Assembly: GCA_937873655.1 (NCBI GenBank)
Contig: CALMYQ010000094.1
Coordinates: forward strand, 62,001 to 126,000
Source of the DNA: an uncultured Lewinella sp.
GTDB taxonomy: Bacteria > Bacteroidota > Bacteroidia > Chitinophagales > Saprospiraceae
DNA length: 64,000 bases
Reading direction: 5' to 3'
Shown: positions 26,904 to 35,385 of the stretch, piece by piece
Layout: every line of letters starts with the position of its first letter
How positions within the stretch are numbered: the stretch's first letter is position 1
Position numbers and translations under genes: made by a program
The notes under the pieces: generated by a model
What the model was told of the DNA's origin: nothing
Database searches by the model: none
Seen by the model: only the letters and a program-made list of their open reading frames with translations

Positions 26904-27045
26904 GGTGGTATTTTTTTGTGTGATCAACTATACCACAATATTCGGCAGAGAAAAAACCTGATACACCTATGACAACGTTAAAGCAGTCCGCGTTTTGGTT
27001 AAAAAAAGTTAGCGAGTATTAAGGATTTGTGAAAAATGACCGGGT

Positions 27046-28290
27046 TCACGATTTCTCTTCCCAGATCAATGCCAGGTGGATTATGGTTTCAACGGCTTTT
27101 TCCATATCCTGCACCGATACCCATTCCTGTTTGGAGTGGAAGGCGTGTTCGCCTGCAAAGATATTCGGGCAGGGCAACCCCATAAAGGAAAGCCGGGAGC
27201 CGTCGGTCCCCCCTCGAATGCTGGATCGGATCGGCTTCATCCCCGCCCGCCGGATCGCCTCAACGGCATGATCCACGACCTGAGGGTGCTGGTCCAGCAC
27301 CGTTTTCATGTTGCGGTACTGCTGCCTGACGGCAAACTCAAAGGAAGAACCCGGATAGCCCGCCAGGATCCGTTCTGCGATGTGTTTTAATTCGGCTTCG
27401 TGCGTAGCCAGCCCGGCTTCGGTAAAATCGCGCACAATGAAGGACAGGGTAGTTTTCTCCACCGTCCCCGAAATGGAGGTGGCATGTACGAAGCCTTCCC
27501 GCTTTTCCGTCGACTCGGGCGAAAGGCGATCTTTTGGAAGTGCGGCCATGATCTCGCCGGCAATGCGCATGGAATTTTCCAGCTTCCCTTTGGCAAAGCC
27601 GGGATGTGCGCTGACCCCGTGAATAACCAGGGTAACTGCATCAGCCGAGAAAGTCTCATCCTCGATCGACCCGCGCTGCTCACCGTCAATGGTATAACCG
27701 AAATCGGCGCCCAGTTTTTCAATATCCGCCTTATCCACACCGCGACCGATCTCCTCATCCGGTGTGAACAGGATCCTGATTTTGCCGTGTTTGAGTTCCG
27801 GATGAAGTACCAGGTGATGAACGGCATCCATGATCTCGGCCAGCCCGGCTTTGTTGTCGGCGCCGAGGAGGGTTGTGCCGCTTGCAGTCACAATATCATT
27901 GCCGATCTGATCGAGCAGGTGGGGATGATCGGCATGCTTCAGGACCTGGCTGGGGTCATCCGGCAAGGTAATCGGTCCGCCCTTGTAATTTTTGTGGACA
28001 ATGGGTTCCACGCCCGTGCCGCTTGAATCGGGTGAGGTATCCATATGCGAGCAAAAACAGATGACCGGTACATCCGGTTTATCCGAGGTTGCCGGTACAG
28101 TTGCATAAACGTATCCGTATTCATCCAGGTGCGCATCCGGGATGCCCATTTCCAGGAGTTCCGCAACCAGAATGCGGCCCAGGTCTTTTTGCTTCTCCGT
28201 TGAAGGAACCGAAGGAGAGGCCGGATCCGACTGGGTATCGATACGGACATATTTCAGAAAACGCTCCAGAACGGTATGTTCAATTTTCAT
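27046..28290 (-). CDS. pepT: peptidase T (tripeptide aminopeptidase)
   Basis: Zinc-dependent M20B aminopeptidase that removes the N-terminal residue of tripeptides; cytoplasmic. It is 414 residues long (family about 410). Metal and catalytic motifs are ICFCSHMDTSPD (His and Asp, about 75-86), TLLGADNKAGLAEIM (bridging Asp, about 140), TPDEEIGRG (catalytic Glu and metal Glu, about 173), DGEQRGSIEDETF and GEHAFHSKQEWVS (last metal His, about 378). The ATG at 28290 (MKIEHTVLERFLKY) is chosen over upstream codons because a promoter element lies between. Confidence 0.95.
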   Translation of the reverse strand: MKIEHTVLERFLKYVRIDTQSDPASPSVPSTEKQKDLGRILVAELLEMGIPDAHLDEYGYVYATVPATSDKPDVPVICFCSHMDTSPDSSGTGVEPIVHKNYKGGPITLPDDPSQVLKHADHPHLLDQIGNDIVTASGTTLLGADNKAGLAEIMDAVHHLVLHPELKHGKIRILFTPDEEIGRGVDKADIEKLGADFGYTIDGEQRGSIEDETFSADAVTLVIHGVSAHPGFAKGKLENSMRIAGEIMAALPKDRLSPESTEKREGFVHATSISGTVEKTTLSFIVRDFTEAGLATHEAELKHIAERILAGYPGSSFEFAVRQQYRNMKTVLDQHPQVVDHAVEAIRRAGMKPIRSSIRGGTDGSRLSFMGLPCPNIFAGEHAFHSKQEWVSVQDMEKAVETIIHLALIWEEKS

Positions 28291-28300
28291 AACAGACTTG

Positions 28301-28333
28301 TTGATCTTAATTTGGGTCATAAAGGTATCTTTG
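28301..28333 (+). promoter_or_regulatory. Divergent overlapping promoters, pepT and GNAT gene
   Basis: For the plus strand: TTG at 28301-28303, 22 bases, then a perfect TATCTTTG at 28326-28333. For the minus strand: TACCTTTA reading from 28327 to 28320, one mismatch to TAnnTTTG, with a TTG about 20 bases upstream. The two -7 elements share the TA step at 28326-28327, so RNA polymerase cannot open both at once. Confidence 0.6.
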
Positions 28334-28366
28334 AACCGGTTTTCAACCAACAACAATTTCATCTTT

Positions 28367-29332
28367 TTGAACGCAGAACGCCAAATATTGTACAGAAGCC
28401 TCGCCGAACGTTATCGTTTGCCGCTGCATTTCCAGCCCTGGTGGCTGGATGCCGTATGCGGGAATGACAAATGGGGTGCGGCCGTTGTACAGGACGGCGA
28501 CGGAGGATTGTGCGGTCTCATGCCCTATTTTTTGAAGACGAGAATGGGAATTAGAGTATTGGGGATGCCGCCTTTTACGGACTATCTTGGGGTATGGATG
28601 CACTATCCTGAATTGCCGCAAAAACCAGAAAGGCGTTACGCATACGAGCATAAGGTCATGACCCAATTGATCGATCAGTTGCCCGCCTTTCACTTCGCCA
28701 ATATCCAGCTGTATCCCGAAGTGGAAAGCTGGCTGCCGTTTTATTGGAACAGTTATAAACAGACCACCTTGTACACCTACCGGCTGGAAGATTTAAGCGA
28801 TCCCGGCAATTTGCTGGCAGGAGCCAAGGGCAGTGTCCGCACGGACCTGAAAAAAGCGGAAGGGAAGATCAGGGTCGAAGAAAGCAATGACACCGAGGCA
28901 TTTTATGACTTGCACGCCCTTTCGTTTCAAAAACAGGGGTTGCCCCTGCCCTATTCCAAGAACCAGCTCCTGTACCTGGACCAGGCTGCGCGGAAACGCC
29001 ATCGGAATCGATTGTTTCTGGCATTTGTTGAGGGGCGCACCGAACCGGTTGCAGGGCTTTACACCGTATGGGACGACAAGACCGCCTATTTCCTGATGCA
29101 CGGCGCCGACCCGGCCTTTTATCCAGCCGGAGCGGCAACGGCCCTGTACTGGCATGCCATTCTGGCTTTTTGCGCCACACATAAGCAGATCGATTTCTGC
29201 GGAAGCATGCTGGCCCCGGTCGAGTCTTTCACACGCGCTTTCGGAGGCGTGCGCAGGCCCCACCACAGGATTTTCAAGGCTGCGAGCAAGGGGTTATATT
29301 TGCTCAGTTTGCTGACCGGCAGGGAATATTGA
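28367..29332 (+). CDS. GNAT-fold (FemAB/CelD-like, Acetyltransf_6) acyltransferase
   Basis: About 321 residues. The C-terminal half carries a GNAT domain: FYDLHALSFQKQGLPLP, RLFLAFVEGRTEPVAGLYTVWDD, then the end pattern FCGSM..VESFTRAFGGVRRP, which matches the Acetyltransf_6 (BioF2-like/CelD) group often found in polysaccharide clusters. The N-terminal half is a second, degenerate GNAT-like lobe (LPLHFQPWWLDAVCG, VLGMPPFTDYLGVW). No ATG is well placed; I use a TTG at 28367, 34 bases after the -7 element, but the true start may differ. It is 9 bases before the toroid gene, so the two should work together. Confidence 0.7.
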   Translation: MNAERQILYRSLAERYRLPLHFQPWWLDAVCGNDKWGAAVVQDGDGGLCGLMPYFLKTRMGIRVLGMPPFTDYLGVWMHYPELPQKPERRYAYEHKVMTQLIDQLPAFHFANIQLYPEVESWLPFYWNSYKQTTLYTYRLEDLSDPGNLLAGAKGSVRTDLKKAEGKIRVEESNDTEAFYDLHALSFQKQGLPLPYSKNQLLYLDQAARKRHRNRLFLAFVEGRTEPVAGLYTVWDDKTAYFLMHGADPAFYPAGAATALYWHAILAFCATHKQIDFCGSMLAPVESFTRAFGGVRRPHHRIFKAASKGLYLLSLLTGREY

Positions 29333-29341
29333 GGTACCGCA

Positions 29342-30409
29342 ATGGCTGCAAATTTACTGTCATATCAAAATGTATTGGACTGGCTTCTCACCAGCATCCG
29401 GATTAACGGGGGAGCGGGCTCGTCGGCGTATTACCAGCTGCTGAAAGGGTGGTCGCTACCCTACCCCGAGACGACCGGTTATGTTATCCCGACCTTATTG
29501 GATTACCACGACTATCTGAAAGAAAGACCGCTGCTTGAGGCCGCTGAAAGCTGCGCAAGGTGGTTGGTCGATATTCAACGGGAGGATGGCGCCTTCCCGG
29601 CGGGTTTGGGCGGCCGGGGCGAGCCGGTCGTCTTCGATACGGCCATGATCCTGTTCGGCCTTACCGCTATCTACCAAAGAACAGGTGAAACAGTCTACCG
29701 CGAGGCCGTGCAAAAGGCGATCGGCTGGTTGTTGCGTCAACTCGGCCCTGAACACCGCTGGACGGCTTTTGCCTATGTGCCCGGGTACGAACCGGCCTAT
29801 TATACCATGGCGGTATGGGCCATATTGCAGGCCGGTCGAATCGTGGAGCAGCCGGGGCTAAAGGAAAAAATGGCCCGGATTATAGACCGTTACCGGCAAT
29901 GGATCAACCCGGATTCCAGCGTGGCAAACTGGGGTTTTCATCCGGATTCACCAGCCCTTACCCATACCATAGGCTATACCTGGCAGGGGTTTCTGGAGTC
30001 GGCTTTGATCCTGGAGGATAAAAAACTGATTGGAGGATGCCTGGAAGCCGGTATGAAGATGGTAGAAATCCATCAAAAAAAAGGCCGGTTGGCCGGCACA
30101 TACGATCAAAACTGGAACGGCAATTATGCCTTCAAATGCCTGACAGGGCAAGCTCAGTTTGCTTTGTTTTTGCGGCGGTTGGCGGAAATCAGCGGCGAAA
30201 AGGTTTTCAAAACGGTCAGTATGGAATGGATTGGAGACCTGCGGAGATATCCGTCGAAGCTGCCCATGCCGGGCGCAAAAGGCGGGATGGCGGGTTCCTC
30301 GCCGGTCTGGGGCCCCTACCAACGGTTTAAATACCTGAATTGGGCGGCGAAATTCTACCTGGACGCCGTTTTGGGACGCCCCGCAGTTCAACAATCATCA
30401 ATCATGTAA
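29342..30409 (+). CDS. alpha/alpha-toroid (squalene-cyclase-like repeat) protein
   Basis: A 355-residue soluble protein without signal peptide. It consists of repeated helix pairs with QW-like turns, such as WLVDIQREDGAFPAGLGG, FDTAMILFGLTAIYQRTGE, PAYYTMAVWAILQAGR and LTHTIGYTWQGFLESALI. This is the alpha/alpha-toroid seen in terpene cyclases, prenyltransferases and some glycan-acting enzymes. The DxDD motif of squalene-hopene cyclases is not visible, so terpene cyclisation is unlikely. Close coupling to a GNAT acyltransferase suggests a carbohydrate or cell-envelope substrate (inference). Confidence 0.65.
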   Translation: MAANLLSYQNVLDWLLTSIRINGGAGSSAYYQLLKGWSLPYPETTGYVIPTLLDYHDYLKERPLLEAAESCARWLVDIQREDGAFPAGLGGRGEPVVFDTAMILFGLTAIYQRTGETVYREAVQKAIGWLLRQLGPEHRWTAFAYVPGYEPAYYTMAVWAILQAGRIVEQPGLKEKMARIIDRYRQWINPDSSVANWGFHPDSPALTHTIGYTWQGFLESALILEDKKLIGGCLEAGMKMVEIHQKKGRLAGTYDQNWNGNYAFKCLTGQAQFALFLRRLAEISGEKVFKTVSMEWIGDLRRYPSKLPMPGAKGGMAGSSPVWGPYQRFKYLNWAAKFYLDAVLGRPAVQQSSIM

Positions 30410-30426
30410 TCATCAATCTCCAATCT
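30393..30426. repeat. Repeated AATCATCAATC motif at a gene end
   Basis: AATCATCAATC occurs at 30393-30403 and again at 30408-30418, followed by a partial copy. The stop codon of the toroid gene falls between the copies, and the repeat reaches the stop of the convergent biotin carboxylase gene. Confidence 0.55.
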
Positions 30427-31894
30427 AATGGCTCTTCCACCATGGATTGCTCCGGTGGACCGGCGCCTGCAATTTTTTGACGTCCCGCTGATACAGATGA
30501 AGCGCGAGCTGCGCCGCGAGCTCAGCCGACGTTTCGTTTTCTTCTTTTATTTTTTCGGGGGTAAAGTACAACTGGACGAAACGCGTATCAAAATCGCCGG
30601 AAACGAAAGCGGTGTGCTTGCAAACGAATCGTCCGAACGGCAGCGTCGTAGCTACGCCTTCGATGCGGTAATCCTCGATGGCCCGGATCATGCGTTCGAT
30701 GGCCACCGTACGGTTCTCTCCCCAGGTGACCAGCTTGGCGATGAGCGGGTCATAATAAATTGGAATATCCATTCCGGCCTCGTAGCCGTCATCCACCCTG
30801 ACATGGTCGCCTTCCGGTTTCCGGTAAACGGTTAATTTGCCGATGCTGGGCAGAAACTGGTTCATAGGATCTTCAGCGTAAACCCGCAATTCTAAGGCAT
30901 GGCCGTTTATCTTCAGTTCATCCTGCCGGAAAGCCAACGGCTCGCCTGAGGCAATCCGGATCTGCTGCTCCACCAGGTCCAACCCTGTGATCCATTCGGT
31001 CACCGGATGTTCCACCTGCAAGCGGGTATTCATTTCCAGAAAGTAGAAATTCAGGCCATTGTCCACCAGGAATTCCACCGTGCCCGCGCCGGTATAACTG
31101 CAGGCTTCGGCCACCTTGACGGCAGCCGCTCCCATAGCAGCGCGCACTTCCGGCGTCAAAACAGAGGAGGGCGCTTCCTCCACCACCTTTTGATGGCGCC
31201 GCTGAACGCTGCATTCCCGCTCGAACAGGTGAACGGTATTACCGTGCTGATCGGCCAGCACCTGGATCTCGATATGGCGGGGTGAAGTAATGTACTTTTC
31301 GATGAATACGGCGCCGTTTCCAAAAGCGCTGACGGCTTCGCTGACGGCCCGTTCCATCTGCTCGCCGAGATCGGATTCCTTTTCCACGATCCGCATGCCC
31401 TTGCCGCCGCCGCCGGCCGACGCCTTGATCAGGATAGGATATCCGACATCGGCAGCGATCTTTTTGGCCGTGTCCAGATCAGTTACCGGTTCTTCCGTAC
31501 CGGGCACCATCGGAATGCCGTATTTTTTCACCGCCTCTTTGGCCGCCAGCTTGCTGCCCATGATCTCGATCGCGTAGGGGCTTGGGCCGATAAAAGTGAT
31601 CCCGGCCTTTTCCGTTGCTTCGGCAAACCCTGCATTCTCGCTCAGGAATCCGTATCCCGGATGGATGCCGTCAACGCCAAGCTTTTTGGCCGCATCGATG
31701 ATCAGATCGCCCTTGAGGTAGGATTGCCCGGAGGGCGGCGGCCCCAGCAACACGGCTTCGTCGGCAAAGCGGACATGGGGAGCGTCCCTGTCGATTTCAG
31801 AATAAACGGCTACTGTTCGAATGCCCATTCTTTTGGCCGTTCGCATTACCCGAAGGGCAATTTCGCCCCGGTTGGCTACAAGGATCTTTTCCAT
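30425..31894 (-). CDS. acyl-CoA carboxylase biotin carboxylase subunit
   Basis: ATP-dependent carboxylation of biotin for acetyl- or propionyl-CoA carboxylase; 489 residues. The N-terminus ILVANRGEIALRVMRTAKRMG, the ATP-grasp Gly loop KASAGGGGKGMRIV (about 160), HIEIQVLAD, RECSVQRRHQKVVEEAPS and FLEMNTRLQVEHPVTE are all in place. It is about 40 residues longer than AccC, with a charged C-terminal tail, and has no biotin-carrier domain. That size fits the stand-alone subunits of propionyl/acyl-CoA carboxylases as well as AccC. The partner subunits are not in this window. Confidence 0.92.
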   Translation of the reverse strand: MEKILVANRGEIALRVMRTAKRMGIRTVAVYSEIDRDAPHVRFADEAVLLGPPPSGQSYLKGDLIIDAAKKLGVDGIHPGYGFLSENAGFAEATEKAGITFIGPSPYAIEIMGSKLAAKEAVKKYGIPMVPGTEEPVTDLDTAKKIAADVGYPILIKASAGGGGKGMRIVEKESDLGEQMERAVSEAVSAFGNGAVFIEKYITSPRHIEIQVLADQHGNTVHLFERECSVQRRHQKVVEEAPSSVLTPEVRAAMGAAAVKVAEACSYTGAGTVEFLVDNGLNFYFLEMNTRLQVEHPVTEWITGLDLVEQQIRIASGEPLAFRQDELKINGHALELRVYAEDPMNQFLPSIGKLTVYRKPEGDHVRVDDGYEAGMDIPIYYDPLIAKLVTWGENRTVAIERMIRAIEDYRIEGVATTLPFGRFVCKHTAFVSGDFDTRFVQLYFTPEKIKEENETSAELAAQLALHLYQRDVKKLQAPVHRSNPWWKSH

Positions 31895-31920
31895 ATTCCG
31901 GCGTTTTTGGTCAGGTTGGG

Positions 31921-31928
31921 CAAAAATA
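31921..31928 (-). promoter_or_regulatory. -7 promoter element for the biotin carboxylase gene
   Basis: TATTTTTG on the minus strand fits TAnnTTTG, 27 bases before the ATG at 31894. Confidence 0.55.
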
Positions 31929-32001
31929 AGGTAAATTCAACGGAACTTGTTCACGCCTTTACGCCTTCCAATAAAACCGGAAAAATCCGGACCTAAAGGC
32001 T

Positions 32002-32009
32002 TAACTTTG
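32002..32009 (+). promoter_or_regulatory. -7 promoter element for the acetoacetyl-CoA synthetase/rarA unit
   Basis: TAACTTTG fits TAnnTTTG, 32 bases before the ATG at 32041. No -33 TTG found. Confidence 0.55.
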
Positions 32010-32040
32010 TTGTTTACCAAATAAAATCACCGAAAAACAA

Positions 32041-34029
32041 ATGGCGGGAGAAGAAATCCGGATGCTTTGGAAACCGGATCAGGCATTCAAATCCAATTCA
32101 AGACTTACGCATTACGCCAACTGGCTCAAGGGCTATTCCGGCCTTAGCTTTACCCGATACGCCGACCTGTGGGAATGGTCCGTTAATCATCCTGCCGATT
32201 TCTGGAAAAGTATCTGGACTTATTTTGATATCAGATCCCATACCCCGTACCAGCAGGTCATGACGGCGGATCCCATGCCGGACACGCAGTGGTTTACAGG
32301 CGCCTCCCTGAATTACGCCGAGCACCTGACCCGGCACGCCGCCCCGGATAAAACTGCCATCCACTTTCAATCCGAAAGGCACCCTTTGCGCAGCATTTCC
32401 TGGGCGGAAGCCCTTGAAAATGTATCGAAGCTGGCCACCTGGATGAAAGCTAACGGGGTCGGCAAAGGAGATGCGGTAGCCGCCTACCTGCCCAATATAC
32501 CGGAAGCCACCTATGCTTTTATGGCCGCTTGTTCCATCGGGGCGGTCTGGTCGAGCTGTTCGCCGGATTTCGGGGCCGACAGCGTTCTGGACCGGTTCAG
32601 GCAGATTGAGCCCAAGGTGTTGTTCGCTGCCGACGGTTATCAATACAACGGCAAACCTTATGACCGGATGGAAACGGTCAGGAAACTGGCTGAGGAAATG
32701 CCCTCCTTGCAACAGGTAGCGCTCCTGCCCTATCTCTATGAACAAGCCGATGCCGGTTCTGTCAAAAAGGGTGTAATCTGGTCCGAAATCCAGGATAAAA
32801 CGGCTTCAGATCCTTTGGAATTCGAACCTGTGCCCTTTGATCATCCCATCTGGGTTTTGTATTCCTCCGGCACGACCGGTATTCCGAAGGCCATCACCCA
32901 TTGTCACGGCGGCATGCTGCTGGAACATTTCAAGTATCTCGCATTCCATAACGATGTGCAACCCGGCGAGAATTTCTTCTGGTATTCCACCACAGGCTGG
33001 ATGATGTGGAATTTTGTTCAGGCATCCTTTCTGGCGGGCGCTGCCATTGTGTTGTACGACGGCAGTCCGACCTTTCCCAACATGGAAGTCCTCTGGAAAC
33101 TGGCTGAAAACGCACCGGTCCACCATTTCGGCACCAGCGCCCCCTATCTGACCGCCTGCATGAAACGGGGGTTGACCCCGGGTCAAGCGGCCGATTTGTC
33201 CGCATTGCGATCCATTGGGTCTACAGGCGCTCCCTTGCCGCCCGAAGTTTTTGATTGGTGTTATACGGACATCAAGGAGGATCTGTGGCTGTGCTCCATG
33301 AGCGGCGGCACAGACGTTTGCACGGCTTTTGTCGGCGGTTGTCCGTGGGAGCCTGTTTACAAAGGTGAGATCCAGTGCAGGGCTTTGGGTTGCGCCTTGT
33401 ACGCATGGAACGAAGAGGGCGAGGCTGTGGAGAATGAGGTCGGGGAAATGGTCATCGTCAAACCCATGCCTTCCATGCCCGTATTTTTCTGGAATGACCC
33501 CGGCAAAGCCCGGTATCACGACAGTTATTTCGATATGTACCCCGGCGTCTGGCGTCACGGCGATTGGGTGACGATCAATGAACGCGGCGGGCTTGTCATC
33601 TCTGGGCGTTCGGATGCCACGCTCAACCGGCATGGCATCCGGATCGGGACCGCCGAGATCTACAACACCCTCAATGAGATCCCCCGGATCAAAGACAGCC
33701 TGATCGTGAACCTGGAACTGGGCGGCGGGCGGAATTATATGCCCTTATTTGTGCAACTGGAACCCGACGACCGGCTGGACGACGCCCTCAAAAATGAAAT
33801 CGGGGCCTTATTAAAATCCAGGTGCTCGCCAAGGCATGTGCCCGACGAGATCATACCCACGCCGGATATCCCGTTTACCATCAGCGGAAAGAAGCTGGAA
33901 ACGCCGGTTAAAAAGATCCTGATGGGGATGCCCATCGGCAAAGCAGCTAACCCGGGCGCCATGCGAAACCCGGAGTCCCTTGATTTTTTTGTGCAATTCG
34001 CTGAATTACGAAAGCAAGATCTGAAATGA
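32041..34029 (+). CDS. acetoacetate-CoA ligase
   Basis: Activates acetoacetate with ATP and CoA through an adenylate; ANL superfamily, 662 residues as expected for acetoacetyl-CoA synthetases. Motifs are the N-terminal ACAS cap (FWKSIWTYFDI), P-loop VLYSSGTTGIPKAI (about 280), WYSTTGWMMWNF, GGTDVCTAFVGG (A5 region), WRHGDWVTIN (Asp, A7) and SGRSDATLNRHGIRIGTAEIY (A8). The near-terminal catalytic Lys lies in PFTISGKKLETPVKK. Its stop overlaps the ATG of rarA by four bases (ATGA), an unusual partner. Confidence 0.94.
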   Translation: MAGEEIRMLWKPDQAFKSNSRLTHYANWLKGYSGLSFTRYADLWEWSVNHPADFWKSIWTYFDIRSHTPYQQVMTADPMPDTQWFTGASLNYAEHLTRHAAPDKTAIHFQSERHPLRSISWAEALENVSKLATWMKANGVGKGDAVAAYLPNIPEATYAFMAACSIGAVWSSCSPDFGADSVLDRFRQIEPKVLFAADGYQYNGKPYDRMETVRKLAEEMPSLQQVALLPYLYEQADAGSVKKGVIWSEIQDKTASDPLEFEPVPFDHPIWVLYSSGTTGIPKAITHCHGGMLLEHFKYLAFHNDVQPGENFFWYSTTGWMMWNFVQASFLAGAAIVLYDGSPTFPNMEVLWKLAENAPVHHFGTSAPYLTACMKRGLTPGQAADLSALRSIGSTGAPLPPEVFDWCYTDIKEDLWLCSMSGGTDVCTAFVGGCPWEPVYKGEIQCRALGCALYAWNEEGEAVENEVGEMVIVKPMPSMPVFFWNDPGKARYHDSYFDMYPGVWRHGDWVTINERGGLVISGRSDATLNRHGIRIGTAEIYNTLNEIPRIKDSLIVNLELGGGRNYMPLFVQLEPDDRLDDALKNEIGALLKSRCSPRHVPDEIIPTPDIPFTISGKKLETPVKKILMGMPIGKAANPGAMRNPESLDFFVQFAELRKQDLK

Positions 34030-35309
34030 AGCCATTGGCAGAAAGAATGCGGCCGGCTACACTCGATGACTATGTCGGCCAAAAACACCTGGTAGGGCCG
34101 GGCGCCGTCCTCCGGAAAGCCATTGAATCGGGCCGGTTGCCCTCTTTCATCCTCTGGGGCCCGCCCGGTGTTGGCAAAACCACGCTGGCTAAAATCATCG
34201 CTCATCAGTTGGAATTGCCGTTTCATATCCTGAGCGCCGTCAGCTCAGGGGTGAAGGACGTACGTGACACGATCCAATTGGCGAAAAGCCAGCATTTTTT
34301 CAATCGCCCCAGCCCGGTCCTGTTCATCGATGAGATCCACAGGTTCAATAAAGCCCAACAGGACTCCCTGCTCGGCGCAGTAGAGGAAGGCGTGGTCACC
34401 CTGATCGGCGCCACTACCGAAAACCCATCATTTGAGGTCATTTCCGCATTGTTGTCCCGCTGCCAGGTTTATGTCCTGCAACCCCTGGGCGCAGAGGAAC
34501 TCCGGCAAATGGCGGATAAGGCTATCCGGGAAGACGAATTCCTGCAGAAAAAGGAGATCATAATCGAGGAATACGACGCCCTGCTGATGTATTCCGGCGG
34601 CGACGGCCGAAAACTGTATAACGTGCTGGAATTAGCCGCCAGCTTTGACGAAGACGGCCCTTTGGTGATCAGCAACGAATTGGTCACTGAGCGGATCCAG
34701 CAAAAAATGGCGCTATACGACAAAGGCGGCGAGCAGCACTACGACATCGCATCCGCTTTCATCAAATCCATCCGCGGGAGCGATCCCAACGCCGCAGTTT
34801 ACTGGTTGGCCCGGATGATCGAAGGCGGTGAAGACCCCCGGTTTATCGCCAGGAGAATGGTCATTGCCGCTTCTGAAGACATCGGACTGGCCAACCCGAA
34901 TGCCCTGCTGATGGCCACAACCGCCTTCCAGGCCGTGGACGTGATCGGTTGGCCGGAATCCAGGATCATCCTGTCCCAGGCCGCCATATACCTGGCAACC
35001 TCCCCGAAAAGCAATTCCGCCTATATGGCCATCGGGAAAGCCCAGGAAAGCGTGCGGCAAACCGGCAGCCTGCCGGTCCCGCTGCACCTGAGAAACGCCC
35101 CGACGAGCCTGATGAAAAAGCTCGACTACGGCAAAAACTACCAATATTCCCATGACTTCAAAGGCAATTTCGTCAACCAGGAATTTCTGCCCGAGGCCAT
35201 CTCCGGTACCGCCTTTTTTGAACCGCAGGACAACCCGGCGGAGGTGAAGATCCGGGAGCAGATGGCGCGTTGGTGGGGCGGGAAGTATGGGGTGAAGGAT
35301 AAAGGATAA
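34026..35309 (+). CDS. rarA: replication-associated recombination protein A (RarA/MgsA AAA+ ATPase)
   Basis: AAA+ ATPase that acts at stalled replication forks; 427 residues. Walker A is ILWGPPGVGKTTLA (about 43), Walker B is PVLFIDEIHRFNK (about 97), sensor 1 is LIGATTENPSFEV and sensor 2 is GDGRKLYNVLELA. The C-terminal tetramerisation domain contains RMVIAASEDIGLANPNA and KLDYGKNYQYSHDF. The start overlaps the preceding stop by four bases. The last four codons and the stop run into a heptamer tandem repeat. Confidence 0.96.
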   Translation: MKPLAERMRPATLDDYVGQKHLVGPGAVLRKAIESGRLPSFILWGPPGVGKTTLAKIIAHQLELPFHILSAVSSGVKDVRDTIQLAKSQHFFNRPSPVLFIDEIHRFNKAQQDSLLGAVEEGVVTLIGATTENPSFEVISALLSRCQVYVLQPLGAEELRQMADKAIREDEFLQKKEIIIEEYDALLMYSGGDGRKLYNVLELAASFDEDGPLVISNELVTERIQQKMALYDKGGEQHYDIASAFIKSIRGSDPNAAVYWLARMIEGGEDPRFIARRMVIAASEDIGLANPNALLMATTAFQAVDVIGWPESRIILSQAAIYLATSPKSNSAYMAIGKAQESVRQTGSLPVPLHLRNAPTSLMKKLDYGKNYQYSHDFKGNFVNQEFLPEAISGTAFFEPQDNPAEVKIREQMARWWGGKYGVKDKG

Positions 35310-35371
35310 AGGTTAAAGGATAAAGGTTAAAGGTTAAAGGTTAAAGGATAAAGGATAAAGGTTAAAGGTTA
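35295..35371. repeat. Heptanucleotide tandem repeat, 11 units (AAGGATA/AAGGTTA)
   Basis: Eleven head-to-tail 7-bp units alternate between AAGGATA and AAGGTTA, then decay into AAGGCTG. The array begins inside the last codons of rarA, includes its stop, and fills the gap to the convergent marC gene. Each unit carries a TAA, so slippage changes only the final one or two residues of RarA. Confidence 0.95.
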
Positions 35372-35385
35372 AAGGCTGGAGGGGG

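Noticed and set aside
35295..35371. CRISPR array
   Set aside because: The units are 7 bp with no spacers; it is a simple tandem repeat.
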